DNA from: Mucilaginibacter sp. UBA5151
Lineage (GTDB): Bacteria; Bacteroidota; Bacteroidia; Sphingobacteriales; Sphingobacteriaceae
Direction: 5' to 3'
NCBI GenBank assembly: GCA_002413785.1
Contig: DHXR01000054.1
Coordinates: 1-64,000 of the forward strand
Length of the DNA: 64,000 nt
Part shown: one piece after another, positions 9,472 to 17,665 of the stretch
How the letters are laid out: the number at the start of each line of letters is the position of its first letter
Position numbering within the stretch: position 1 is the stretch's first letter
The notes under the pieces: generated by a model
Database searches by the model: none
The model's input: only the letters and a program-made list of their open reading frames with translations
What the model was told of the DNA's origin: nothing
Program-made: the position numbers and the translations under genes

Positions 9472-10023
9472 ATGAACATTAACGTATATACAGAATCTAC
9501 TCCTAACCCGGCAACAATGAAGTTCATTGTCAACAAACTGCTGATTAACGGCAGCGCCGATTTTGCAACCAAAGAAAGCGCCGAAAAATCACCTTTTGCC
9601 AAGGAGTTATACAAATTTTCGTTTGTGAACGGTGTATTCTTTGCCAGCAACTTTGTTACGGTAACTAAATTTGAGGGCGACAGCTGGGATGACCTTTTGC
9701 CAATACTAAAAGAGTTTGTAAAAGGCGCCGTAGAAGCGGAATTAAAGGTACATGAAGAGGAACAAGCCGAAGCCGGGGATTTTGAAGGCACAGATACCGA
9801 AATAAAAATTCAACAAATATTAAATGATTATGTACGCCCCGCTGTTGAACAGGACGGCGGCGCGATCACCTATAAATCATTTGACGCCGGTATTGTTACA
9901 GTAGAGCTACGCGGTTCATGCAGCGGCTGCCCATCATCTACAGTTACTTTAAAGGCCGGCATTGAGAATTTGCTCAAACGTATGGTTCCTGAAGTTACCG
10001 AAGTGGTATCGGAAGCATTATAA
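9472..10023 (+). CDS. NifU-domain Fe-S cluster scaffold/carrier protein
   Basis: Nfu-type protein that carries [4Fe-4S] clusters to apo-enzymes. The N-terminal Nfu_N (Scaffold) domain (about 1-90, starting NVYTESTPNPATMKFI) is followed by an acidic linker and a C-terminal NifU domain (about 108-180) with the cluster-binding motif C150-SG-C153 in RGSCSGCPSS. This two-domain layout is the mitochondrial NFU1/Bacteroidota form. It is monocistronic here, between an unknown gene and a convergent phosphatase gene. 183 aa is full length. Confidence 0.95.
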   Translation: MNINVYTESTPNPATMKFIVNKLLINGSADFATKESAEKSPFAKELYKFSFVNGVFFASNFVTVTKFEGDSWDDLLPILKEFVKGAVEAELKVHEEEQAEAGDFEGTDTEIKIQQILNDYVRPAVEQDGGAITYKSFDAGIVTVELRGSCSGCPSSTVTLKAGIENLLKRMVPEVTEVVSEAL

Positions 10024-10035
10024 TCGGTGAAATCA

Positions 10036-10824
10036 TCAAAAGTATTTTTGGATAATCTGCAGCATTTCTTTAGTTATCCTGCCATTGGTAGCCAGCAATT
10101 CGCGGGTATGGAGGCATTCATCGCCGCCCTTAAAATTCACCACATCGCCCCCGGCCTGCCTTACTATTACAATACCTGCCGCAACATCCCATGCATTTAG
10201 GTTGTACTCGTAAAAACCTTCAAACCTGCCGCATGCAGTATAGGCCAGGTCAACCGCAGCCGAGCCCAGACGGCGCAAACCATGGCAGCTTCTCATCAAT
10301 TCGGCAAACAATTCGATATAGGCTGTCTGCTTTTCAAAATCATAGTAAGGGAAACCTGTTGCCAATAAGCTTTTATCAACGGTCGGGGTATTGCTTACTT
10401 TAATTTGATGGCCGTTAAGATATGCCGCTGAGCCCTTCCAGGCATAAAAACATTCATCCAGGTTAATCTCATACACTACGCCGACAACCAACTCATCATA
10501 TTCCTGCAAGGCAATACTAACCGAATAAACAGGGAGGCCGTGAATAAAATTGGTTGTACCATCAAGCGGGTCGATGATCCAGTTATATCTTTCGCCTGTT
10601 TTGTTTATTGTTTTTTCTTCGGTGATGAAACCTGCGCCGGGCAAAACATCAGCTAATGCAGCAACAATTTGTTGTTCGGCAGTTTTATCAACATACGAAA
10701 CCAGGTCATTCAAACCTTTGACCTCTATCTGGTCGGGACTGAAAGTTTTTCTTTGTTCCCGGATAAACGCCCCGGTTTCTTTTGCAATTTCAATTACGCT
10801 TTGGGTTATTTGTTCTAAAGCCAT
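10036..10824 (-). CDS. Inositol monophosphatase family protein
   Basis: Mg-dependent, Li-sensitive phosphatase fold (IMPase/FBPase/CysQ superfamily) likely to act on inositol-1-phosphate or a related sugar phosphate. Metal-binding motifs are complete: E69-E70 in GFITEEKT, D85/D88 in WIIDPLDGTTNF and D213 in AWDVAAGIVI. 262 aa is normal for SuhB-type enzymes. It is convergent with the NifU gene, 12 bases away, and follows the GtrA/lgt genes on the same strand. The exact substrate cannot be told from motifs. Confidence 0.92.
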   Translation of the reverse strand: MALEQITQSVIEIAKETGAFIREQRKTFSPDQIEVKGLNDLVSYVDKTAEQQIVAALADVLPGAGFITEEKTINKTGERYNWIIDPLDGTTNFIHGLPVYSVSIALQEYDELVVGVVYEINLDECFYAWKGSAAYLNGHQIKVSNTPTVDKSLLATGFPYYDFEKQTAYIELFAELMRSCHGLRRLGSAAVDLAYTACGRFEGFYEYNLNAWDVAAGIVIVRQAGGDVVNFKGGDECLHTRELLATNGRITKEMLQIIQKYF

Positions 10825-10861
10825 GATAATATTATTTAATTGACACTAATTCAATTCGTGC

Positions 10862-11332
10862 CTATTTATTATTCTCTATCTGATGCCTTAACGACAGACT
10901 AAACGAAAAAAACTTATGCACAAAATAACTCGCGAAGAACAAGCTTAGCGCTGCGGTGATCCGTGCCACAGGCGGGTACATGTGCATATCCTGTATAAAG
11001 AATTTTAATACGGCAAGATTGGCAAAAAAACCAATTACGGCTACAGATACAAACCTGAAAAACTGTTTCGACGGAGAAGATCTTGATTCTGAAAATACAA
11101 AATACCGGGTTATTAAAAAATTAACCACTACTCCCATAAAAAATGATATCGCCAGTGAAAGCGTGGAATTGCGAAGGGTAAAAAAAACAAGGTGATACGT
11201 TTTTTGCACCAAAAAATTATGGTAAAACAGGTAAAACGCCGATATATCGACCAAAAATCCAATTCCTGCTGAAAAAACAAATCTTATAACCTGGTTACTT
11301 ATTAGTTTATTACCCAGTGTTATATCAGTCAT
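10862..11332 (-). CDS. GtrA family membrane protein
   Basis: A small four-helix membrane protein of the GtrA/DPMS3 family, which in characterised cases helps flip polyprenyl-linked sugars. Hydrophobic segments lie at about residues 15-35, 53-75, 90-108 and 118-140, with basic loops between. 156 aa fits the family. It overlaps the end of lgt by eight bases, so the two are probably translationally coupled. No partner glycosyltransferase is next to it. Confidence 0.85.
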   Translation of the reverse strand: MTDITLGNKLISNQVIRFVFSAGIGFLVDISAFYLFYHNFLVQKTYHLVFFTLRNSTLSLAISFFMGVVVNFLITRYFVFSESRSSPSKQFFRFVSVAVIGFFANLAVLKFFIQDMHMYPPVARITAALSLFFASYFVHKFFSFSLSLRHQIENNK

Positions 11333-12488
11333 GCGCTGGTGCCGTCACTTTCTTATTTAATTGTGTAAAACATAAAACAGCGCCGCCGGTAACCATCAAA
11401 ATTGAAATCAGTTCGGCTTGTGTAAAGCTTATGCCTGCAACATTGTATTTGGTATTAACCCTTATCAGTTCTATAAAAAACCGTTCCATACCCGCTAATA
11501 TCATGTAGATACCAAAAAGCACGCCCGGAATTTTTATCCTGTCGCGAATGCTCCATAAAAAGAGAAATAATAAGATACAAATAACTGATTCATAAAAAGA
11601 GGTTGGGAATACAGGGACTGCAAGCTCGTGGCAATATTTCCCGGCGCAGTTTAGCATAGCGACCCCTTCGTCGTTTACATTATGAGGGAACTTAAAGGCC
11701 CACATCCAATCGGGAGCCCAGCTTAGCCAATGCGGTTTCGGAGCAATATTATTTACGCCCCAATCACCATCGCCAGACATCTGGCAGCCAATACGGCCAA
11801 CGCCGTAGGCCAGCATCATACCGGGACCGCCAATATCCAGCATATCCAAAGGTTTAATACCATGTTTGCCTGCAATATATAAAACTGCTGCGCCGCCGCA
11901 TATTAAACCACCATAAAATGTAAGCCCGCTAAAACCGATAAGCATCCCTATAGGGTCTTTTAAAAATTCACCCCAATTCTCAAGTGCGTTAAATATTTTT
12001 GCACCCGCAAAACCGAATACGGCCGCCCATAACAATATGGTGCCCAACAACTCAAACGGATGAACAGTTACCACCTGCTTTTTGGGTTCGGGCAGCAATC
12101 GTTTTTTATTTTCATACCAGGCCCAGTAGGCAAAACCAACCGCTCCGATTATTCCTCCTATCCAATTGCCCCGCCACGATAAAATAAAATCCTGCGGGTT
12201 ATTTAACAGATCGCTGTAATGAAGAATAGAATCAAGGAATTTGAAACCCAGTAAAAAACCAAAAAAACCATTTCCTGCCAACTCGGTTATAGAGGCCGGC
12301 GCACCAACGGTTATTGTTTTTTCAAAAGGGTGTATATAGCCTAATTTTTCTTTCCGTTTAAATTCCCGGCCGAATGCCCAGTAACCTCCTATAAAGGCGA
12401 TAGCGACAAAAAATCCGAAAGATTGAATGGGCAGGGGAATATTGAGACCGGTAAGGTATTGTATAAGGGACGAAATAGTTGGGAACAT
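11325..12488 (-). CDS. lgt: Prolipoprotein diacylglyceryl transferase
   Basis: Transfers diacylglycerol from phosphatidylglycerol to the lipobox cysteine of prolipoproteins, the first step of lipoprotein maturation, in the inner membrane. About seven to eight TM segments are visible. The Lgt signature segment appears as YGVGRIGCQMSGDGDWG (about 222-238), the Bacteroidota variant of the GRIGNFxNGE motif, and a second conserved block is PTSFYESVICILLF. At 387 aa it is longer than the E. coli enzyme (291 aa), as is usual in this phylum. Substrates in this window include the efflux adaptor and SusD. Confidence 0.95.
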   Translation of the reverse strand: MFPTISSLIQYLTGLNIPLPIQSFGFFVAIAFIGGYWAFGREFKRKEKLGYIHPFEKTITVGAPASITELAGNGFFGFLLGFKFLDSILHYSDLLNNPQDFILSWRGNWIGGIIGAVGFAYWAWYENKKRLLPEPKKQVVTVHPFELLGTILLWAAVFGFAGAKIFNALENWGEFLKDPIGMLIGFSGLTFYGGLICGGAAVLYIAGKHGIKPLDMLDIGGPGMMLAYGVGRIGCQMSGDGDWGVNNIAPKPHWLSWAPDWMWAFKFPHNVNDEGVAMLNCAGKYCHELAVPVFPTSFYESVICILLFLFLWSIRDRIKIPGVLFGIYMILAGMERFFIELIRVNTKYNVAGISFTQAELISILMVTGGAVLCFTQLNKKVTAPAHD

Positions 12489-12515
12489 CTGTAATAATTT
12501 GGCGCAATATAGCGG

Positions 12516-13835
12516 TTAATGAGCTAATATTTCTTCACTCTCTGTAATTTCAACATCACCATCGGGTGAAATTTTTGTTAATAGAACTGTTTTTAACTCG
12601 TTTACCAGCACGGGGTCGTACTTGGTTTTCACCTTCACATAGTTACGGGTAAAACCGTGCATAAACCCATCTTTAATATCGCCTTCAAACAATACCTGTT
12701 CAGTTTTATTTAACTGACTATCATAAAACGCCCGCCGTTTTTTATCCGATAGTATGTGCAGCATTTTACTGCGATCTGCCCGGGTTGAACCGGGTACTAC
12801 CCCGCTCATTTCGCTTGCCAACGTATTTTCCCTTTCGGAATAGGTAAAAACGTGCAGGTAAGAAACGTTCAGCCCGTTCAAAAAATTATAAGTATCAATA
12901 AAATCTTCGCGTGTTTCACCCGGAAAACCGACGATCACATCAACACCAATACAGCAACCGGGCATTACCTGTTTAATTTTAGCGACCCGGTTGGCGTACA
13001 GGTCACGCTTATACCTGCGTCGCATCAGGCCCAGAATTTTATCGGAACCCGATTGCAGCGGGATATGAAAATGCGGAACAAAGCGTTTTGAGGATGCAAC
13101 AAATTCAATGATCTCGTCGGTTAATAAATTTGGTTCAATTGACGAGATACGTATCCTGTTTATCCCTTCCACTTCGTCCAAAGCCTTTACCAGATCAAAA
13201 AACTTATCCTGCCGCAGGCCATCTCTTATTCCAAAATCGCCCAGGTTAACCCCTGTTAATACGATCTCTTTGACACCGGAAGCGGCGATTTCCATAGCCT
13301 GCTCCAATACATGCTCAATGGTATCGCTGCGGCTGCTACCGCGGGCAAGGGGTATGGTACAAAAGCTGCAGGAATAGTCGCAGCCATCCTGAACTTTCAA
13401 AAAAGTGCGGGTACGGTCGCCAAATGAAAAACCGGGGACAAAGTCCTTCACTTCTGACACGGGCTGATTATAAACCAGCGTTTTGGGGTTTTTGGTAAGA
13501 TCTGTAATATAGTCAACTATCTGAAATTTTTCGGCAGCGCCCAAAACCATATCCACGCCGGGTATTTCAGCTATTTCCTTTGGTTTTAGCTGTGCATAGC
13601 AGCCAACAATGGTAACATAAGCGTTCGGGGAAATTTTCAACGCTTCCTTTACCACCTTTTTACATTTTTTATCGGCGTTGTCTGTAACCGAGCAGGTGTT
13701 TATCACAAATACATCGGGGGTATCGATAAAATCCACCGTATGGTAACCGGCCTGGTTAAACATACGGCCAATTGACGAGGTCTCCGAATAATTCAGTTTA
13801 CAACCTAAAGTATAAAAAGCGACTTTTTTACTCAT
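12516..13835 (-). CDS. mtaB: tRNA (t6A37) methylthiotransferase MtaB
   Basis: Radical-SAM methylthiotransferase converting t6A37 to ms2t6A37 in tRNAs reading ANN codons. The N-terminal UPF0004 domain has its cluster cysteines C12, C48 and C79; the radical SAM motif C152-x3-C156-x2-C159 lies in DGCDYSCSFCTIP; a C-terminal TRAM domain closes the protein. 439 aa is full length. The start ATG at 13835 gives the typical N-terminus KKVAFYTLGCKLNYSETS, which separates MtaB from MiaB and RimO. Confidence 0.96.
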   Translation of the reverse strand: MSKKVAFYTLGCKLNYSETSSIGRMFNQAGYHTVDFIDTPDVFVINTCSVTDNADKKCKKVVKEALKISPNAYVTIVGCYAQLKPKEIAEIPGVDMVLGAAEKFQIVDYITDLTKNPKTLVYNQPVSEVKDFVPGFSFGDRTRTFLKVQDGCDYSCSFCTIPLARGSSRSDTIEHVLEQAMEIAASGVKEIVLTGVNLGDFGIRDGLRQDKFFDLVKALDEVEGINRIRISSIEPNLLTDEIIEFVASSKRFVPHFHIPLQSGSDKILGLMRRRYKRDLYANRVAKIKQVMPGCCIGVDVIVGFPGETREDFIDTYNFLNGLNVSYLHVFTYSERENTLASEMSGVVPGSTRADRSKMLHILSDKKRRAFYDSQLNKTEQVLFEGDIKDGFMHGFTRNYVKVKTKYDPVLVNELKTVLLTKISPDGDVEITESEEILAH

Positions 13836-13888
13836 TTTAAAGGCGCAAAGGTAAGTGTTTTGGATATTAGTTGATTAGAGATTGGCGA

Positions 13889-14497
13889 TTAGTTTTTTTT
13901 ATTGGGCTTGCTTACAAAAGGGTTGCCTTTAACGTAAAACCTGTAGGGCAATAAAGCGTCATCGCCCGCGTAGGAAACGCCTATCCTTGGTACTGAAGCG
14001 ATACTTTCATCTTCAAAGGCTAAGCCCCTGTTTTCTATCCAGATAGTATCGCTTTGCAAACTAAAGGCATTAATGTTACGCGTGATCCCCAAGGCTTTTG
14101 CCACCGATCCCGGTCCCGAAGTAATATTGGGTTTTACCGCTGACATGTTACGCCTTGACAGCATCACATCCAATCCTTCTGTTGGGTTAATGGCCCTGAT
14201 CAGTATGGCATGCGGTTGCCCTTCAATGGAAGTGACGATGTTAAACATTTCATGGATGCCATAGCAAAGGTAAACGTAGGCTATTCCTCCCTGCCTAAAC
14301 ATGGTTTGGGTGCGGGGTGTTTGCCTGTTGCCGTAGGCATGCGAAGCTTTGTCGATTACTCCGTTATATGCTTCTGTTTCAACAATATATCCACCTGTAG
14401 TTACACCATTAATACAGGTAAATAAATACTTGCCAAGCAGGTTTTTGCTTAAGCCAACTACATCCGGACTAAGGTAATACGATGCTGCTAATTTCAT
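13889..14497 (-). CDS. DNA-3-methyladenine glycosylase (AAG/MPG type)
   Basis: Monofunctional base-excision glycosylase removing alkylated purines. The AAG family core is intact: GGYIVETEAYNG with the catalytic glutamate (E40 or E42 region), then DKASHAYGNRQTPRT, the strand YVYLCYGIHEMFNIVT and GPGSVAKALGI. 202 aa matches bacterial AAG homologues. The start ATG overlaps the stop of the hydrolase gene upstream (ATGA), indicating coupling. Confidence 0.95.
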   Translation of the reverse strand: MKLAASYYLSPDVVGLSKNLLGKYLFTCINGVTTGGYIVETEAYNGVIDKASHAYGNRQTPRTQTMFRQGGIAYVYLCYGIHEMFNIVTSIEGQPHAILIRAINPTEGLDVMLSRRNMSAVKPNITSGPGSVAKALGITRNINAFSLQSDTIWIENRGLAFEDESIASVPRIGVSYAGDDALLPYRFYVKGNPFVSKPNKKN

Positions 14498-15141
14498 TTA
14501 CTCAGTACCCGCTTTAATATTTTATTAACCTCCTTAGCCTTTTCAAATATCATGATGTGTGTTCCTCCCTTAACTATTATTGCCCCTTTTATTCGTTTAT
14601 AAGAAAAAATAAGGTCCTTATCGCCTGTAATTTGAATAACATTGGGAGGAATTATTTTATTGTCCCATTTCAAAACGGCATCCATCGCCCATTTTAAAAA
14701 TGTTGGTGAGGCGTTTTTGAGCATGTCTTTAAAAAGCCAGGCATCAGCCTCGTTCATGTGCCCGAAGAATGGTTTAATCAAAAAATCCAGCGAGTTAAAC
14801 ACTTTTCCGGGGATGGGTTTATAAAAAGGAAACACCCGCAGCAGGCTAAAATACCAGGGAGTTTCGTCCACGGTTTTGATACTTGAAATAAGAATCGCTT
14901 TTTCTATGGGGATTATTTTAGCAATTTCAACAGCGATCATCCCGCCCAATGAATTACCAATTACAATTGATTTTGGAGTGATATGATAATGACCTATAAG
15001 TTTTTGTGCATATACAGTTAAAGTATCAGTTTTCTCCGGCTCTATCCAGTCAACACAAATTACTTCATGACCATTCAGATCGATATTATTGTAAACCCGG
15101 GTATCGGCCCCTAAACCGGGGATCAAAAATATCCGGCTCAT
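14494..15141 (-). CDS. Alpha/beta hydrolase
   Basis: A compact alpha/beta-hydrolase fold protein (215 aa). The nucleophile elbow is IGNSLGGM, the oxyanion-region segment is LIPGLGADTRVYNN near the N-terminus, and the C-terminal KGGTHIMIFE holds the likely catalytic histidine. The cap region is short. It sits in a coupled run between the GAF protein (ATGA overlap upstream) and the DNA glycosylase (ATGA overlap downstream). The substrate is unknown; esterase or thioesterase activity is possible. Confidence 0.85.
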   Translation of the reverse strand: MSRIFLIPGLGADTRVYNNIDLNGHEVICVDWIEPEKTDTLTVYAQKLIGHYHITPKSIVIGNSLGGMIAVEIAKIIPIEKAILISSIKTVDETPWYFSLLRVFPFYKPIPGKVFNSLDFLIKPFFGHMNEADAWLFKDMLKNASPTFLKWAMDAVLKWDNKIIPPNVIQITGDKDLIFSYKRIKGAIIVKGGTHIMIFEKAKEVNKILKRVLSK

Positions 15142-15617
15142 ATAAAGTTAACCAGCTTAACAATTTGCTCAAGATAGTCCGCATCAGTTTCATCAAACTG
15201 ATTGAGTGTTTCACTGTCAACATCCAAAACCGCCGCAACCAGCCCCTTGTCAAACACCGGAACAACAATTTCGGACCTCGACAAGGAACTGCATGCGATA
15301 TGGCCCGGAAATGCATCCACATCCGGAACAAGCAGCGTTTTTCCTTGTTGCCAGGCTGCGCCGCAAACGCCTCTGCCTTTTGCAATGCGCGTACAGGCCA
15401 CAGTACCCTGGAACGGCCCCAATACCAGCTCATCCCCCTTCACGAGGTAGAAACCCACCCAGAACCATTTAAACTGCTCCCTGAGGGCTGCGCAGATATT
15501 GGCAAGGTTGGCTACCAGGTCGGGTTCGCCGGATAGCAGCGCTGCTATCTGCGGTATTAATGATTGATACTGTTCGCTCTTATCGGTTGACGTAGTTATG
15601 TTTAAATTTTCTGCCAT
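15138..15617 (-). CDS. GAF-domain free methionine-R-sulfoxide reductase
   Basis: Single GAF-domain enzyme of the fRMsr (MsrC) family, reducing free methionine-(R)-sulfoxide. The three family cysteines are visible in the segments GTVACTRIAKGRGVC and GHIACSSLSRSEIVVPV, and WVGFYLVKGDELVLGPFQG is the characteristic GAF core. The ATG at 15617 (MAENLNITTS) was chosen over an upstream in-frame ATG because homologues begin near here; the result is about 159 aa, normal for the family. It heads the coupled GAF-hydrolase-glycosylase run. Confidence 0.92.
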   Translation of the reverse strand: MAENLNITTSTDKSEQYQSLIPQIAALLSGEPDLVANLANICAALREQFKWFWVGFYLVKGDELVLGPFQGTVACTRIAKGRGVCGAAWQQGKTLLVPDVDAFPGHIACSSLSRSEIVVPVFDKGLVAAVLDVDSETLNQFDETDADYLEQIVKLVNFI

Positions 15618-15706
15618 GCGGTAAAGGTAAGGATGCTGTGTTGAAAGTAAATAAGGCAAATCTCATATTTAATCTTTTATTTAGTAGCCCGATAAAAATT
15701 ATCATC

Positions 15707-15955
15707 ATGAGAATCATCGCCGAATTGCCCCACCCGGATTTTAAAATATCCATCCTGAATATGAACCACAAGTTTATTGTGAAGATAGAGCAGGGGAGCC
15801 TGGAGCAAACTTATAAAGTTGCCGAAGCCGATTTACTTGACGGCGTAAACAGCGTTTTTGAACTACTGGATGAAGATTTTTTAAAGACTGTTTTAGCCCG
15901 CTTTCATGAAATGCGCAAGGACTTTAAAGAAAGCTATAACCGTTACAATTATTAA
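15707..15955 (+). CDS. Conserved hypothetical small protein
   Basis: An 82-residue protein (MRIIAELPHPDFKISILNMN...) of a kind common in Bacteroidota with no known function. It is mixed alpha/beta by eye with a Lys/Glu-rich C-terminal helix (ARFHEMRKDFKESYNRY). The ATG at 15707 was preferred over an upstream one because the upstream stretch is hydrophobic, poorly coding DNA. It is transcribed divergently from the fRMsr gene, 89 bases away. No motif suggests a job. Confidence 0.6.
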   Translation: MRIIAELPHPDFKISILNMNHKFIVKIEQGSLEQTYKVAEADLLDGVNSVFELLDEDFLKTVLARFHEMRKDFKESYNRYNY

Positions 15956-16173
15956 CCCGTTAAACAAGGTAAGTTATTGAAGATTAATAACTTATTTTCG
16001 ACAAAATCTTCAAACAAAATTATATTTGGCAATTTTAAGCCTAAAATAAGTTATAGCCCTCTCCTATCTAAATTAATAGTTTTATGTTTATGAATTAAAT
16101 AACTGATTAATAATTATTTATATAATAACACAAAATTTTATTTTGTGGTCTAAAAGCGCCAAATAAATGAGAA

Positions 16174-16902
16174 CTAAGCAGGAATTAAGTCGCAAAACCA
16201 GAACCCGGATAACTTTCTTGTGCCATCACCATCAACGGTATCGTCAGCATTTTCAGGAGCTTTGTATTCCCGGAAAACCTTCTCCCCGATTTTGTATCTG
16301 ATCTCCTTTGAAAAGATCGGGCCTTTGAAAGCGAAGGTATGGAACTCACCGTTTTCGCCGCAAACGTCAACATCACCGGGCAAGGCCATAATGAGTTCCG
16401 GAGTGATCTCCTTCCCTGCTATTCTTTCAAGCCGTTCCTGGGTACAGGCGATCACGGTGCCAAAATCTAATTCAAAAAACTCATTGATCAGCTCCCGGCT
16501 GTCACGTTTCCACAAAGGATAAATGCCGGTCATACCAATTTCAGCCAGGCGCTCGTCCCGGTATTTTTTCAGGTCCTCCAAAAATATATCGCCGAAAATG
16601 GAATGGGTGATCCCCTCCTTTTTGAATTTTTCCAGGTGTTGGCGCATGGTGTTATCATACGTTTCCGTGTCAGGCATCTCGGGTAGCCGAATCTGATACA
16701 AAGGTATGCCGATGCTTTCGGCCTGCTGAATCAACAGTTCGGTGCGGACGCCGTGCATGGAAATCCTGTCGGCTGCATCGTTAATGGTAGTCACCAGATA
16801 CCTGATGTCAAGATCAGGGTTTTGCAGACAATGGTACAGCGCCAGGGAACTATCCTTACCCCCGCTCCAGTTGAAGATACATTTAATAGGGGTTGATTTC
16901 AA
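16174..16902 (-). CDS. Diphthine--ammonia-ligase-like ATP pyrophosphatase
   Basis: Adenine-nucleotide alpha-hydrolase superfamily member of the MJ0570/Dph6 group. The PP-loop is plain: FNWSGGKDSSLALYHCL (about residues 10-26), and further conserved parts are HGVRTELL and IFGDIFLEDLKKYRDERL. Eukaryotic Dph6 amidates diphthine, but bacteria lack diphthamide, so the true amidation or thiolation substrate here is unknown. The only available start is TTG at 16902, overlapping the sirtuin stop (TTGA), so translation is likely coupled to the sirtuin. 242 aa, full length. Confidence 0.85.
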   Translation of the reverse strand: MKSTPIKCIFNWSGGKDSSLALYHCLQNPDLDIRYLVTTINDAADRISMHGVRTELLIQQAESIGIPLYQIRLPEMPDTETYDNTMRQHLEKFKKEGITHSIFGDIFLEDLKKYRDERLAEIGMTGIYPLWKRDSRELINEFFELDFGTVIACTQERLERIAGKEITPELIMALPGDVDVCGENGEFHTFAFKGPIFSKEIRYKIGEKVFREYKAPENADDTVDGDGTRKLSGFWFCDLIPA

Positions 16903-17606
16903 AATTCAAAATTCAATAATTCAAAACTCATTAATTCACTAACTAACAAAGGCACTCCAACCATTGCCTTCTCCTCTATTTTTATAAAATGGCCCTGTTG
17001 GCTTAGGTAAGGAATTTTAGGATCAATAATATACTTAGTAACATTGCGTGGCACATAATTCACCAGCCCTGCAGCCGGGTAAACCGCCAGAGATGATCCT
17101 ACTAAAATAAAAATGTCTGCCTGCTGACAAATTTTGGCCGCTGTTTCAATCATCGGCACGGCCTCACCAAACCAAACCACGTGAGCACGTAAGGGCGAGC
17201 CTAATTCGCAAACTTCATCCATCTTTAGTTCCCAGCCTTCAATCGGGTAAGTAAGGGCGGGGTTTTTACTGGATTGCGAGCGGGTAATGAGGCCATGAAG
17301 GTGTACCACTTTAGTGGAGCCTCCTCTTTCGTGCAGGTCATCAATATTTTGGGTAATAATGGTGACGTCATATTTTTCTTCGAGTTTAGCAAGGGCATAG
17401 TGAGCGGCGTTGGGTTCCGCTTCCAATACATTTTTACGCCGCTGGTTATAAAACTCCTGCACAAGGGCCGGGTTTCGGTGCCAGGCTTCGGGCGTTGCCA
17501 CGTCCTCAACGTTATATCCCTCCCACAGACCACCGGTGTCCCGGAAGGTTTTTAATCCGCTTTCTGCACTGATGCCGGCACCTGTTAACACAACAATCTT
17601 GTTCAT
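16899..17606 (-). CDS. NAD-dependent protein deacylase (sirtuin)
   Basis: SIR2-family enzyme removing acyl groups from lysines with NAD. Motifs present: GAGISAESGLKTFRDTGGLW, QNIDDLHERGG, HLHG with the catalytic His, VVWFGEAVP and VGSSLAVYPAAG. Y53-x2-R56 in EFYNQRR matches the class III signature that prefers succinyl/malonyl-lysine. The usual zinc-binding cysteines between HLHG and VWFGE are mostly absent (only one Cys), as in other Bacteroidota homologues that I recall. The ATG at 17606 was chosen over one 12 bases upstream. The last residues (SFELLNFEF) are encoded by a simple repeat. It overlaps the next gene. Confidence 0.93.
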   Translation of the reverse strand: MNKIVVLTGAGISAESGLKTFRDTGGLWEGYNVEDVATPEAWHRNPALVQEFYNQRRKNVLEAEPNAAHYALAKLEEKYDVTIITQNIDDLHERGGSTKVVHLHGLITRSQSSKNPALTYPIEGWELKMDEVCELGSPLRAHVVWFGEAVPMIETAAKICQQADIFILVGSSLAVYPAAGLVNYVPRNVTKYIIDPKIPYLSQQGHFIKIEEKAMVGVPLLVSELMSFELLNFEF

Positions 17607-17665
17607 CTTATTCGTCAACTGTACAAAAAAATTAAAAAATATCCGATTTGGTTATTTTCGCAACA

